Positions 45,665 through 54,598 of a DNA stretch of 64,000 bases are shown piece by piece. A program made the translations under genes and the position numbers. The stretch's first letter is position 1; each line of letters begins with the position of its first letter. The stretch spans positions 124,001-188,000 of the forward strand of contig NZ_JRUQ01000027.1 of assembly GCF_000773975.1 (NCBI RefSeq), in the 5' to 3' direction. This DNA is from Erwinia typographi. Its GTDB lineage: Bacteria; Pseudomonadota; Gammaproteobacteria; Enterobacterales; Enterobacteriaceae. The notes below the pieces were generated by a model, which was not told where the DNA came from, ran no database searches, and saw only the letters and a list, made by a program, of their open reading frames with translations.

Positions 45665-47149
45665 ATGCCAACCCCCTACACCCCCCTGGTTCTGGCGATT
45701 GACGCTGGCGGTACGGCAGTAAAAGTTGCGCTGTTCGACGCGACAGGTCGTATCGTTCGTCATCGCAATGCTGAAGTCACTACGCTGCACTACCCGGATG
45801 GCCGGGTGGAACGCGATGGTAATGCGTTCTGGCAAGCCACGCGATCGACCATCCGTGAAATCCTTCAGGACGATATCGCCCAACGCGTGGTCGCCGTTGG
45901 GTGTACCGGTTTTGGCAACGGGATTTTTTTAGTTGATGAAGCGGGTCAGCCAACCCGTCCTGGTATTGTCTCTGTTGATCATCGCGCCCAGCCCATTGCC
46001 GACCAACTGATTGCTCAACATCAGGATCAGGCACTCAGTGATGAAAATGGGCACCGCCCGTGGGGAGGACAAACGCTATTCCAACTGGTCGGGTTGGCGC
46101 AAAACGAACCGGAGGTGATGGCGAAAACCCGCTGGGGGTTGGCCTGCAAAGACTTTATTCGCTTCTGCCTGACGCAGGAAGCCGTGACCGATCCGTCGGA
46201 TGCCAGCGGCGGCGGGCTAATGAACCTGGAAAGACAAGATTATTCCACCGAAGCGCTGGCGATGCTGGGCCAGCCGGGGCTGAAGGATAAACTGCCCCCG
46301 GTGGTGAACAGCTCATCGCCGGCAGGACGCATCAGCGCCAGGGCGGCGCAGGAAACCGGCTTGCCAGAGGGCATACCGGTGGCGGGCAGCATGATGGATG
46401 TTGCCGCCTGCGCGCTCGGCGCAGGCGTGGTCTCTGACGAACACATGGTTTTCATCGCCGGCACCTGGGCGATTAACGCGCTGGAAGTCACCCGACCGAT
46501 TCAGGATCGCTACCCGCTGTTGAATATGCTGTATCGCGATGGCGCGGCCCGTCTGGTGGCGGAAGGCAGCCCCTCTTCAGCCGCCAACCTTGGCTGGTAT
46601 CTGAAAAATGCCATGGGCGATCACCTGAGCGTTGAAGAGGCGCTGACGCTGGCTGAAAGTTGTGCCATTGACAGCCAGCGCTGCTACTTCATGCCCTATA
46701 TCCACGGCCCTAAACCTAATCAGGGCAGTTTTGTACGGCTTAGCGCATCGGATAATCACGCCTCAATGATTCGAGCCATCTGCGAAGGGGTCGCCTTTGA
46801 GCATCGTCGCCATGCGGAAACCTTGATGGAATATAGCGAGAAACGCTGGCCTGAAACCATTCGCCTTACCGGCGGCGCCGCACGTTCGCCATTCTGGGCG
46901 CAGATCTTTGCGGATGCCACCAACTGTCCGGTTGAAGTGGTAGACGCGCCGGAAATCGGCGCGCTGGGCGCAGCTATCTGCGCAGCGGTAGCAGGCGGGC
47001 TGTATAGCAGCCTGGAAGAAGCGGCAGGGGCGATGAGCCGTGTTTCCCGTTATCACACGCCGGTTGCCGACAATGTCGCGATACTTGACGAGAGATACCA
47101 TGAATTTGTGCGCCTCGATCAGGGAATACAGGCATTACTCGACGTTTAA
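45665..47149 (+). CDS. FGGY-family carbohydrate kinase
   Basis: 494 residues with the FGGY fold: LAIDAGGTAVKVALFD at the N-terminus (phosphate 1), a central VPVAGSMMDVAACALG segment, and GGAARSPFWAQIFADATN plus EIGALGAAICA near the C-terminus (adenosine). It phosphorylates a sugar or polyol; substrate not readable from sequence. Starts six bases after the preceding gene, so the two are co-transcribed. Confidence 0.9.
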   Translation: MPTPYTPLVLAIDAGGTAVKVALFDATGRIVRHRNAEVTTLHYPDGRVERDGNAFWQATRSTIREILQDDIAQRVVAVGCTGFGNGIFLVDEAGQPTRPGIVSVDHRAQPIADQLIAQHQDQALSDENGHRPWGGQTLFQLVGLAQNEPEVMAKTRWGLACKDFIRFCLTQEAVTDPSDASGGGLMNLERQDYSTEALAMLGQPGLKDKLPPVVNSSSPAGRISARAAQETGLPEGIPVAGSMMDVAACALGAGVVSDEHMVFIAGTWAINALEVTRPIQDRYPLLNMLYRDGAARLVAEGSPSSAANLGWYLKNAMGDHLSVEEALTLAESCAIDSQRCYFMPYIHGPKPNQGSFVRLSASDNHASMIRAICEGVAFEHRRHAETLMEYSEKRWPETIRLTGGAARSPFWAQIFADATNCPVEVVDAPEIGALGAAICAAVAGGLYSSLEEAAGAMSRVSRYHTPVADNVAILDERYHEFVRLDQGIQALLDV

Positions 47150-47177
47150 TTTGTGACGATAACAGAGGGAACACACC

Positions 47178-48191
47178 TTGAGCGCATTATTTGATATGGC
47201 GCAGACGCGCTTTGCAGAAAAAATCTTGCGGATACGCGAGGGACGTTATCGCGTTGGCGATTTTATCCTCGCCGACGCAAAAGATGTGGATGTGGCTGGC
47301 GGCGTTCCCGCGATGGGGCCACGCCGGGCGGCGGACGGTCAACCCGCCGGTCACCGCACGCGAGCGCAATTTCATCAACAGATTCGCGCATTGATTGAGC
47401 AGAACGTTGTAGACATTATGCTGACGTCGATCTCCACCCTGGAGATGCTGATTGAGCAGCATGCCTTTGACGGAAGCCAGATAGCGCCCGCTTTTCGCGG
47501 CAACGAAGCCACTGACGCCTGGGTAGGTATTCGCGGCGGTCGCTATCGCGATGATGCGCCGCTGCCTTATCGTGGCGCCTCGCTGGAGTTCGCCCGCGCG
47601 TCGCTGAGTCTCTACTCTCTGACCTATGTTAATGATGCGCAGCATGATGTGGCTTCGCTGGAAGCCTATGCCAGGTTTCGGGCCGACACGCGAACCCACG
47701 GCATTACACACTTTCTCGAAGTGTTTAATCCGGGGATCGACACCGGCCTCCCGACGGAGGCGATCCCGGCATTTATCAACGACTGCATTATTCGCACGCT
47801 GGCATCACTAACCCGCGCCGAGCGTCCGGCCTTCCTCAAGGTGGCCTATAACGGGCCTGACGCGCTGGAGGAACTGGTCACTCACGATCCCGGCATGGTG
47901 GTAGGGGTTCTTGGCGGCGGGCAAGGGACGCATCGCGATACCTTTGAGCTTCTTGCGCAGACTGAACGCCACGGCGGTCGCCTTGCTCTGTTTGGCCGCA
48001 AAATTAACGCCGCAGAACATCAGCCGACGATAGTGCAGTGGATGCGGCGCGTTGTTGACCAGGAGGTCAGCCCGCTGGAGGCGGTTCGCGGCTATCATGG
48101 CGATCTTCAACGGCAGGGCTTGCGGGCGGATCGTTCACTTGAAACAGATAGCCAGATAACAGAAGATGTCCTCCGGTCAGACGCAAAATAA
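47178..48191 (+). CDS. Putative class I aldolase-like protein
   Basis: 337 residues, probable TIM barrel. The pattern ILADAKDVDVAGGVPAMGP, VVDIMLTSISTLEMLIEQHA and LKVAYNGPDALEELVTHDPG suggests an aldolase-like family found beside FGGY kinases; the Lys of LKVAYNG is a candidate Schiff-base residue. Its operon position after the dehydrogenase and kinase fits cleavage of a phosphorylated sugar. Family name given with moderate confidence. Confidence 0.6.
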   Translation: MSALFDMAQTRFAEKILRIREGRYRVGDFILADAKDVDVAGGVPAMGPRRAADGQPAGHRTRAQFHQQIRALIEQNVVDIMLTSISTLEMLIEQHAFDGSQIAPAFRGNEATDAWVGIRGGRYRDDAPLPYRGASLEFARASLSLYSLTYVNDAQHDVASLEAYARFRADTRTHGITHFLEVFNPGIDTGLPTEAIPAFINDCIIRTLASLTRAERPAFLKVAYNGPDALEELVTHDPGMVVGVLGGGQGTHRDTFELLAQTERHGGRLALFGRKINAAEHQPTIVQWMRRVVDQEVSPLEAVRGYHGDLQRQGLRADRSLETDSQITEDVLRSDAK

Positions 48192-48205
48192 CCGGGAGTA
48201 GGGCT

Positions 48206-49168
48206 ATTAAGATCCAAACCAGGGGCGCAACGCCTTCGGATAAAGTCATTGCGGAGGCGGCGTGGCTTTATTATGTCAAGAATCTGACGCAAAGCGAGAT
48301 TGCCGCGAAAATGAAGCTTTCCCGCCCCACGGTCATTAACTATTTACGCCTGGCGAAAGCCCGTGAAATAGTTTCTGTCCGTCTGAGCGGCGATCACTTT
48401 CGCCTTAACGATCTGGCCGATCGCCTGACTCAGCATTTCAATCTGGATGAAGTCAACGTTATCCCTGGGGAGGGGCTCTCAGATGAGAGCCGCCTTCATG
48501 AAGTCTGTGAAGCCGCCGCCCATATTCTGTTAAATTTTGTCCAGCCTGGCGATCAGCTTGGCGTGAGTTGGGGCTCAACGTTGAGCCTTATCTCCGACAG
48601 CGTCCCGTTCTGGTCGGTGGAAAATCTCACTATACGTCAGCTTATCGGCGCTATGTCAAACCCGCTGCTGCCAACGGCGGAACGCTGTTCGATTGAGATA
48701 GCCCATCGCCTGAATGCGCAATGCATCAACCTGAATGTCCCGGCGGTATGCAGTTCATCGGAGCTTGCGGCCATGCTGAGGGCGGAGCCGATTATTGCTG
48801 ACCAACTCTCCCAGCTCAAAAACTGCAATAAAGCCATTTTCACCGTCAGCCCCGCGACCCGCGACGGTCATGTCACGCAGTTCAATATTGTCACCGAGCA
48901 GGAAGCCGAACGTTATATTACCAACGGTGCCGCCGGTATTATTGCGGGCCGTTTTATCAATGCGGAAGGCGAGCCAATGACCGGGGATGTCGACGCGCGT
49001 TTGATGGGAATTGAATTAACGCATTTACGCCAGATGAGCGGATTGCTGGTGGCGTCAGGACAGGAAAAGCTCTCGGCGGTTATCGCCACCTTAAAAGGCG
49101 GGTTTGCCAACCATCTGGTGCTGGATTCACTGTTGGCTGAGGCTATCCTGGCACAACAAAATGCATAA
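48206..49168 (+). CDS. SorC/DeoR-type sugar-binding regulator, probable ATT start
   Basis: About 320 residues if started at ATT 48206, which matches the 315-320-residue norm of the SorC family (e.g. LsrR). The HTH (AEAAWLYYVKNLTQSEIAAK MKLSRPTV) lies mostly upstream of the first ATG at 48311. The frame is open from 48152, but there is no ATG, GTG or TTG between that and the HTH. ATT AAG ATC CAA at 48206 has GGGAG seven bases upstream. The C-terminal domain is the sugar-phosphate-binding fold. Last gene of the operon, 14 bases after the aldolase; likely an effector-controlled repressor or activator of it. Confidence 0.7.
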   Translation: MKIQTRGATPSDKVIAEAAWLYYVKNLTQSEIAAKMKLSRPTVINYLRLAKAREIVSVRLSGDHFRLNDLADRLTQHFNLDEVNVIPGEGLSDESRLHEVCEAAAHILLNFVQPGDQLGVSWGSTLSLISDSVPFWSVENLTIRQLIGAMSNPLLPTAERCSIEIAHRLNAQCINLNVPAVCSSSELAAMLRAEPIIADQLSQLKNCNKAIFTVSPATRDGHVTQFNIVTEQEAERYITNGAAGIIAGRFINAEGEPMTGDVDARLMGIELTHLRQMSGLLVASGQEKLSAVIATLKGGFANHLVLDSLLAEAILAQQNA

Positions 49169-49899
49169 TGGGGTAAGTGCATTGCCATCTTGCGGCGTTC
49201 TGCTATCGGGATTTAGTTAAACAACGCGTTATCGGCAAGAACATTCAACCTTCCGCCAATTCGTTCAGCGTGGCGAAATTGGAGATCTTATTCACCGTAT
49301 TCAGATTCAGAGCGTTCATGAAGCCGGTTATTTCTGATTATCACTCGGTCAGATTCGGGGGCAGAGTCAGTCAGGGTCAACATTGTCTGTCGGGAAAGGA
49401 CTGAGACCTCAGGCGGGTGCAGTGCTGTATGGCCTCTTCAATTACCCTTAAATTTTCTTAAATTTTTGATAATTTAAGTCAAAACGTATTGTTTAAATAC
49501 TCAATGCTTTTTATTATGCCGTCTTAAATTATCATGAAGGAATGCTTAAATTCCGTTTTTTGAGCGATGTCTATTGGGTGGTTCATGTTATTTTAAGTTA
49601 AGATTTATTTTTTCAGTAAGTGTGAATGATCTGCAGATAACCTTTATGCTACTTTAAATTAAAATAAACTTTCATGGCATTTGGCGGCTTAGTTTATTTT
49701 CTCCTGTTGCAAAGATTGCTGTACTGATGAAATTTTAGCTATTTCAACCAGTAGCGATAATCATTAACGTATTATCGTTAAAATTTATCATGCCCTGAAA
49801 TGATGTGATTGAAATTTAACTGCTGGCTTTCAGTATACCCGTGAATATAAAAACTTAGTGGGTGTTGGCGTGTGGTTGTTCGTAATGTTGTGAACGATT
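49169..49899. other. Intergenic region with IS-end remnant
   Basis: 731 bp without a supported gene. The first ~200 bp contain remains of an IS end (49200-49379); the remainder is AT-rich with repeated TTAAATT and TTTAAGT words and no conserved reading frame. It probably contains the promoter of the HvnA-like gene. Confidence 0.5.
49200..49379 (-). mobile_element. Remnant of an IS3-family element end
   Basis: Read on the minus strand from 49379 it begins TGACCCTGACTGACTCTGCC and continues with CCCCGAATCTGACCGAGTGA and TAATCAGAAATAACCGGCTT, which is close to the right end of the IS at 40333-41569 (TGACCCTTACCCCGAATATG, TAATCAGGAATAACCGGC). Only the end is left; no transposase remains. Confidence 0.6.
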
Positions 49900-49905
49900 T
49901 TGGAT

Positions 49906-51489
49906 ATGTTAATGGACTACATACAAAGATATTTCTCTGTTTTTATTTTTACACTGGTACTGTCAGGCAGTGTGAATATCACTAAGGCTTATGCCGCAAC
50001 TGTATCAACCGGACAAAAAGTGGCTGAGGACATGAACAAACGCTTTTTCGACATCCGTGATACCTGTGGCGATAAGCCAGCTTTTTTCTGCAATGGCATT
50101 ATTATCCGGGCAGCAAATGCCAGTCCGCATTACCATGCCTGGGATCCGAGTCCCGCCTCCGTTACACGCGGTGGGGTTTCCTTCTCCTATTTCCGCAATG
50201 ACCTCAGTACCACCCGGCTGCAGCAGGCCCGCGCACAGGGTTTTACCCTTAAATCCGGTGAGGCTGGCGCATCAGCTGCGCATCCCCTGACCGTGCTCTG
50301 TTCATTTCCTTATGATTCAGGTACGGAAGGCCGCTCAGATAGCGGGTGTGGCGCGAATAATTATTATCCTGCCGACAGTGGGCAGTGTGAAAAACAAGGG
50401 ATCACCACCGCTCAGCAGTGGCTGGATCACTTCAACAAAGTCCCCGTTTTTGATTTCCACAGATATCATCATCAGTGTGGTTTTAACGCGGATACAAATG
50501 GCTTTGCGACCAGTCTGGAGAGCCGGCGGCGGACTGACCAGGGGGCTGAGCTCAGTTCATGGAAACAGAATGAGCTGTCTGTGGCAGCCTGGCCAGCCGG
50601 CATCGGGGAACAGCTGCCTCTGGAGTCTTTTTTCTATGCGGTTTACCCGGGACAGAGTGGCGAGAGCGGGCTGCACAATGCGCAGTTTATGCAGCGGGAT
50701 TTCTATAATCAGACAAAAAAAATTATCCCGGTCATCAGGATTACTCTGGGGGATGGGACTGAGCCACGAACCGTTTTCAGCTGGCATGAAGGCGACCAGG
50801 TCGTTAAAGAGAATGATATTGCTTTCTTCTCCCCGACAGTGCTGCAGGCGACGGGGAACGGCGGACGGACGCTGACGGAAGAGGATTATTACTACCCGAA
50901 AAACCTGACAGTGGATGTGCCAGCTTACACCGGCATGGCCCCCGGGGATGTGCTGAGCGTCCACTGGGAAGGGCCGCGTAAGACGTATACGCCGGCGCAG
51001 AAGACGGTAGCAGCAGTGGGGAAACTGCAGTTCAGCATCCCCCGGATGGAGTTTATCGACGCAATTGGCAGCACCGTGAATGTGTCGTTTACCGTGAGGA
51101 AAGGTGGAGGCTCGGACGTACAGCGCTCGGATGTACTGCCTCTGCAGGTGGAAGGTCAGGCGCTGACGCTGCCCCCGCCAGTGGCGGAGCTGGGGCTTCG
51201 CCGTGTGACCGTGAAATACGACGGTATGACTTCTCACCACCGTGTGTCGATCACGTTTGACGGCGTGACCCGTCACAGGACGGCACTGAAGGCCGGCAGT
51301 GATGATGCGGAACTGGTCTTTGACATTCCTGACTCGTGGGTGAAAGAAAACCAGGGGAGAAGAGTGCTGATTAATTATGCGGTCGGGGACGACCACGGAA
51401 GAAGATTCCAGTTTTCGCAGATTTTACGCCGGGTAGCCGGAGGTGGGACTACATCCGGAATACTGGGCTTCCTTCTCCGCGACGACTAA
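49906..51489 (+). CDS. Secreted halovibrin (HvnA)-like protein
   Basis: About 527 residues. A hydrophobic signal peptide (FSVFIFTLVLSGSVNITKAYAA) is followed by an N-terminal domain (to about 290) with spaced cysteines and the pattern ...RDTCGDKPAFFCNGIIIR, HAWDPSPASVTRGGVSFSYF and LCSFPYDSGTEGRSDSGCG, which resembles halovibrin HvnA/HvnC of Vibrio and Pseudomonas. The C-terminal part (about 300-527) looks like two beta-sandwich repeats ending GFLLRDD. HvnA has been described as a secreted ADP-ribosyltransferase; the active site is not evident here. TTG 49900, ATG 49906 and ATG 49912 are possible starts. Confidence 0.55.
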   Translation: MLMDYIQRYFSVFIFTLVLSGSVNITKAYAATVSTGQKVAEDMNKRFFDIRDTCGDKPAFFCNGIIIRAANASPHYHAWDPSPASVTRGGVSFSYFRNDLSTTRLQQARAQGFTLKSGEAGASAAHPLTVLCSFPYDSGTEGRSDSGCGANNYYPADSGQCEKQGITTAQQWLDHFNKVPVFDFHRYHHQCGFNADTNGFATSLESRRRTDQGAELSSWKQNELSVAAWPAGIGEQLPLESFFYAVYPGQSGESGLHNAQFMQRDFYNQTKKIIPVIRITLGDGTEPRTVFSWHEGDQVVKENDIAFFSPTVLQATGNGGRTLTEEDYYYPKNLTVDVPAYTGMAPGDVLSVHWEGPRKTYTPAQKTVAAVGKLQFSIPRMEFIDAIGSTVNVSFTVRKGGGSDVQRSDVLPLQVEGQALTLPPPVAELGLRRVTVKYDGMTSHHRVSITFDGVTRHRTALKAGSDDAELVFDIPDSWVKENQGRRVLINYAVGDDHGRRFQFSQILRRVAGGGTTSGILGFLLRDD

Positions 51490-51614
51490 GGTGACCGAAA
51501 TCACATATGTTTTCACCGGATTTAGCGGTAAGGCTTCAGCCACAGGCCGGAGCTGAAGTCCGGTTTTCGAGCATACACAATTTATTTAATTAAACGTTTC
51601 ACAGGAGAATCAGC

Positions 51615-51926
51615 ATGAAAAAAAGCATTTTAATATCACTTATTTTATTTGTATCAACTTCTTGCTTTGCAGGGATTCCGCCATCCCCTCTGAAGAATTG
51701 CGCTCGTGATATTAAGGGGGAAGTTACCGGGTTATATGCAGAAAACTGGGATAGAAGAGTTGCTATAAAAATAGGGGAGGATTTTTACTATATTTCAAAT
51801 CACAGTGACGATGGCTATGTCAAGGCTACGTACACTACTGCAATGGCTGCTTATTTAACTGGAGCTACCGTGACGATAAAGGAATGTCAGAGTGATGGCA
51901 GCATAGATAGCATTCAGGTTGAATAA
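51615..51926 (+). CDS. Small secreted protein, possible B-subunit-like
   Basis: 103 residues with a strong signal peptide (ILISLILFVSTSCFA|G) and two cysteines in the mature part (NCARD, KECQ). The mature ~84 residues are beta-rich (AIKIGEDFYYISN, AAYLTGATVTIKECQS), reminiscent of small OB-fold toxin B subunits. CAGGAG lies six bases before the ATG. It lies 126 bp after the HvnA-like gene on the same strand, so a paired secreted effector is possible; this is inference. Confidence 0.5.
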   Translation: MKKSILISLILFVSTSCFAGIPPSPLKNCARDIKGEVTGLYAENWDRRVAIKIGEDFYYISNHSDDGYVKATYTTAMAAYLTGATVTIKECQSDGSIDSIQVE

Positions 51927-52131
51927 TCGGTAACAGCTCAGACCTGATCTGGCCGTTATCCGTAACGGCTCGCAATTGAAAACAGCCGGACTGGTACTGT
52001 TGCAAAGAGTCTCGCGCGGCTAAAATTTGCTGCCATTTTCGCCTGTAGCGCTACCCAAGAACGTCTTTAAAGGTCGGCATTTTCAGCGAGATATCATCCT
52101 CCGGGCCATCTGCGTCATCCGTAACGCAGAA

Positions 52132-52153
52132 CCGGGCCAGCGTGCTGGCCCGG
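52132..52153. terminator. Perfect hairpin after the porin gene
   Basis: CCGGGCCAGC-GT-GCTGGCCCGG, a 10-bp perfect GC-rich stem eight bases beyond the porin stop codon (porin is on the minus strand). There is no long T run, so it may instead act as a transcript-stabilising element. Confidence 0.55.
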
Positions 52154-52161
52154 CTGAACAC

Positions 52162-53241
52162 TCAGAACTGATAAACCAGCGCCACAGCAACCTGATCGTC
52201 GCTGGCGAGGCCCAGTTTATTATTCTCGTCGAGCTGATTAATCTTCCATGCCACGTAAGTCTTCATATTCGCATTAAAATAATAAGTAATGCCTGGTTCG
52301 ATAAATTTCAGCAGATACTCATCGCCTACGCCTTCAATATCCTTCGCTTTGGTTTGCACATAGGCAATCGAAGGGCGAAGCCCGTTCAGGAACTGGTACT
52401 GTAAGGTGGCTTCGAAGGTTTCAGACTGGTTGGCAAAGCCGCTTTCACCGGTATTGCTGTTGCTGATGGCGTAAGCATTGCGCGTCTGAACATAGATGGC
52501 GGCGGCATACCACTGGTTGGCGTCGTATTTCGTGCCGACGCTCCAGCTTTCGCCTTTCTTGCCGTGGCCGTAAACGTCAGCGGCATTTTGCGCATCGGTA
52601 CGATCAAGGCTGGCATAAGCCGCGGCCACGCTGACGCCAAAGTCAGTGTCGTAGCTAATGGAGCTGGCCCATCCGTCACCGTTGGCCTTGCTTATGTTAT
52701 CGCGATCGTTCTTACCCTGGTATTGCAGGCCGATATTCAAGCCGTCAACCAGACCAAAGAAATCACGGTTACGATAAGTCGCCACGCCCGTTGAGCGGCC
52801 GCGCAGAAAGCCGTCGGCGGTGCCGTTAGGGCCGCCAAACTCCGGCAGCATGTCGGTATAGGCAATCGCATCGTAGAGCAGACCATAGTTACGGCCATAG
52901 TCAAAGCTGCCATAGCTGCCGAACTTCAAACCGGCGAAACCTAAACGGGTTTTGTTGTTGTCATTGGCATCCGATCCTTCGCTATTATTGGCCTGGAACT
53001 GATATTCCCACTGGCCATAGCCGGTAATCAGATCGTTAATCTGCGTCTGACCTTTAAAACCGACACGAATATAGCTTTGATCTCCAGCCAGGCTGTCATC
53101 GCTGGAGAAATAGTGCATACCCTGAATCTTGCCGTACAGATCCAGCTTATTAGCATCCTTGTTATAAATCTCGGCCGCCATGCCTGTTCCAGAAGTTAAT
53201 AAAAGTATAGCCACACAGACTTTATTTAAATGCTTCATCAT
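52162..53241 (-). CDS. OmpC/OmpF-family outer-membrane porin
   Basis: 359 residues. Signal peptide cleaved after GMAA (about residue 23), mature start EIYNKDANKLDLYGKIQGMH, 16-stranded beta-barrel pattern with the typical SYIRVGFKGQTQINDLITGY GQWEYQF and KTYVAWKINQLDE blocks, and the C-terminal Phe that directs BAM assembly (ALVYQF). General porin for small hydrophilic solutes. Two consecutive ATGs; both are usable. The exact porin type is not resolved. Confidence 0.92.
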   Translation of the reverse strand: MMKHLNKVCVAILLLTSGTGMAAEIYNKDANKLDLYGKIQGMHYFSSDDSLAGDQSYIRVGFKGQTQINDLITGYGQWEYQFQANNSEGSDANDNNKTRLGFAGLKFGSYGSFDYGRNYGLLYDAIAYTDMLPEFGGPNGTADGFLRGRSTGVATYRNRDFFGLVDGLNIGLQYQGKNDRDNISKANGDGWASSISYDTDFGVSVAAAYASLDRTDAQNAADVYGHGKKGESWSVGTKYDANQWYAAAIYVQTRNAYAISNSNTGESGFANQSETFEATLQYQFLNGLRPSIAYVQTKAKDIEGVGDEYLLKFIEPGITYYFNANMKTYVAWKINQLDENNKLGLASDDQVAVALVYQF

Positions 53242-53379
53242 TTATTCCTGGTTTTCATTGAGTGAGCTTAACAGCATGAAAATCGGATATCGCTTGAATA
53301 TAAAAGGCGATTTTTATTTTTTTACTAAAATAAAGTGTGGAAATGGATTAAAGGGAAAAGATGATGACGGTTTACCTCC

Positions 53380-54297
53380 TTAATTGAGTTCGCGAGTAAT
53401 ACGCGGTTTACGCTGACGTTCGCTCCAGACGGTGAAAATACCGGCTGTCGCCACGATTGCCGCCCCGATAACCGTCGTCGAGGTAGGCAGACTGCCTAAA
53501 AAGAAGTAGCCAATCAGCATCGACCAGACCAGCGTGGTGTAGTCAAACGGCGCCAGCAGCGAGGCATCGGCATAGCGCAGGCTGAGGGTGATCAAAATCT
53601 GCGCCATGCCGCCAAAAAAACCGCAGCCGATCAGCAGCAGCAGTTGGGTAGCGTCAGGCACTTTCCAGCCGAAGAATATCGTCGTCATACCAATCAGCAT
53701 GGTCATCAACGAGAAGTAAAAAACAATGGCGCCGGGCTTTTCAACGCCGTTGAGAAAACGGATCTGCACTGACGACGTGGCGGAACAGGCGGCGGCCAGC
53801 AGCGCGAAAATAACGCCCATGCTGGCGGTGGCGCTCGCCGATTCACCGGAGAAAAAAGACCCGCTGGCACTCAAATGAGCCGAGAGCATAACGATGATCC
53901 CGGAGAATCCAACAATCACAGCCAGCCAGCGGGAGAAGCGCACATTTTCTTTCAACAACATCGCCGCCATTATTACGGTAAATAACGGCGCGGCATAACT
54001 GATGGCGGTGGCATCGGCCAGCGAAATAGACACCAGCGCCAGATAGTTAAAATACATGCCGCCAGTACCGGAAAATCCACGAATTAAATGGCCGAAGATA
54101 TTTTTGGTTTTGATCAGATCAAGCACATTGCCCTGAAATTTTAACCAAATCAGCAAGGGCAGTAAGGCGACAAAGGAGCGGAAGAAAATCACTTCGCCAG
54201 TTGGGATCGCGCCACCCAGTCCCTTGACACAAGCCAGCATTAATGTCGCGCACAGGGCTGCCATAATTTTAAGCAGAACGCCCATTCTGGAATTCAT
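53380..54297 (-). CDS. DMT-superfamily EamA transporter
   Basis: 305 residues from MNSRMGVLL; the frame runs 15 codons upstream without a better site. Ten hydrophobic helices in two EamA repeats (about 1-145 and 150-295). EamA proteins mostly export amino acids or other metabolites. Not overlapped by a neighbour; its substrate is unknown. Confidence 0.85.
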   Translation of the reverse strand: MNSRMGVLLKIMAALCATLMLACVKGLGGAIPTGEVIFFRSFVALLPLLIWLKFQGNVLDLIKTKNIFGHLIRGFSGTGGMYFNYLALVSISLADATAISYAAPLFTVIMAAMLLKENVRFSRWLAVIVGFSGIIVMLSAHLSASGSFFSGESASATASMGVIFALLAAACSATSSVQIRFLNGVEKPGAIVFYFSLMTMLIGMTTIFFGWKVPDATQLLLLIGCGFFGGMAQILITLSLRYADASLLAPFDYTTLVWSMLIGYFFLGSLPTSTTVIGAAIVATAGIFTVWSERQRKPRITRELN

Positions 54298-54598
54298 CTT
54301 CAACCTTCGGTCTCGCTTTATTACCGCAATAGAAATCCTCACTACCTTAGAGCGGTGTTCTGGCGGGGGGTTAAGATAATTTTGCTCTGCCCGGATAGTT
54401 TTTTCTTATAGTCGCTTTGCGCGCTGCGCGGGGCTTTTTCAGTCATACAAAATGCATATCGCCATACAGGGTTTACCTCTTATACAAGCCAGAAAGCAGC
54501 TTATATAGTCGGAACAGTTGTGTCATGAAAGATGCGGAATGCGCCAGGGGATGTTCAGTCACACTCGATTAAATAAAAGAAACGTCGGAGAGATATTG
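54298..54598. other. Divergent intergenic region
   Basis: 301 bp between the EamA gene (minus) and the binding-protein gene (plus). Contains the promoters of both; a GCGCGCTGCGCGG inverted stretch near 54420 is notable. No gene seen. Confidence 0.4.
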
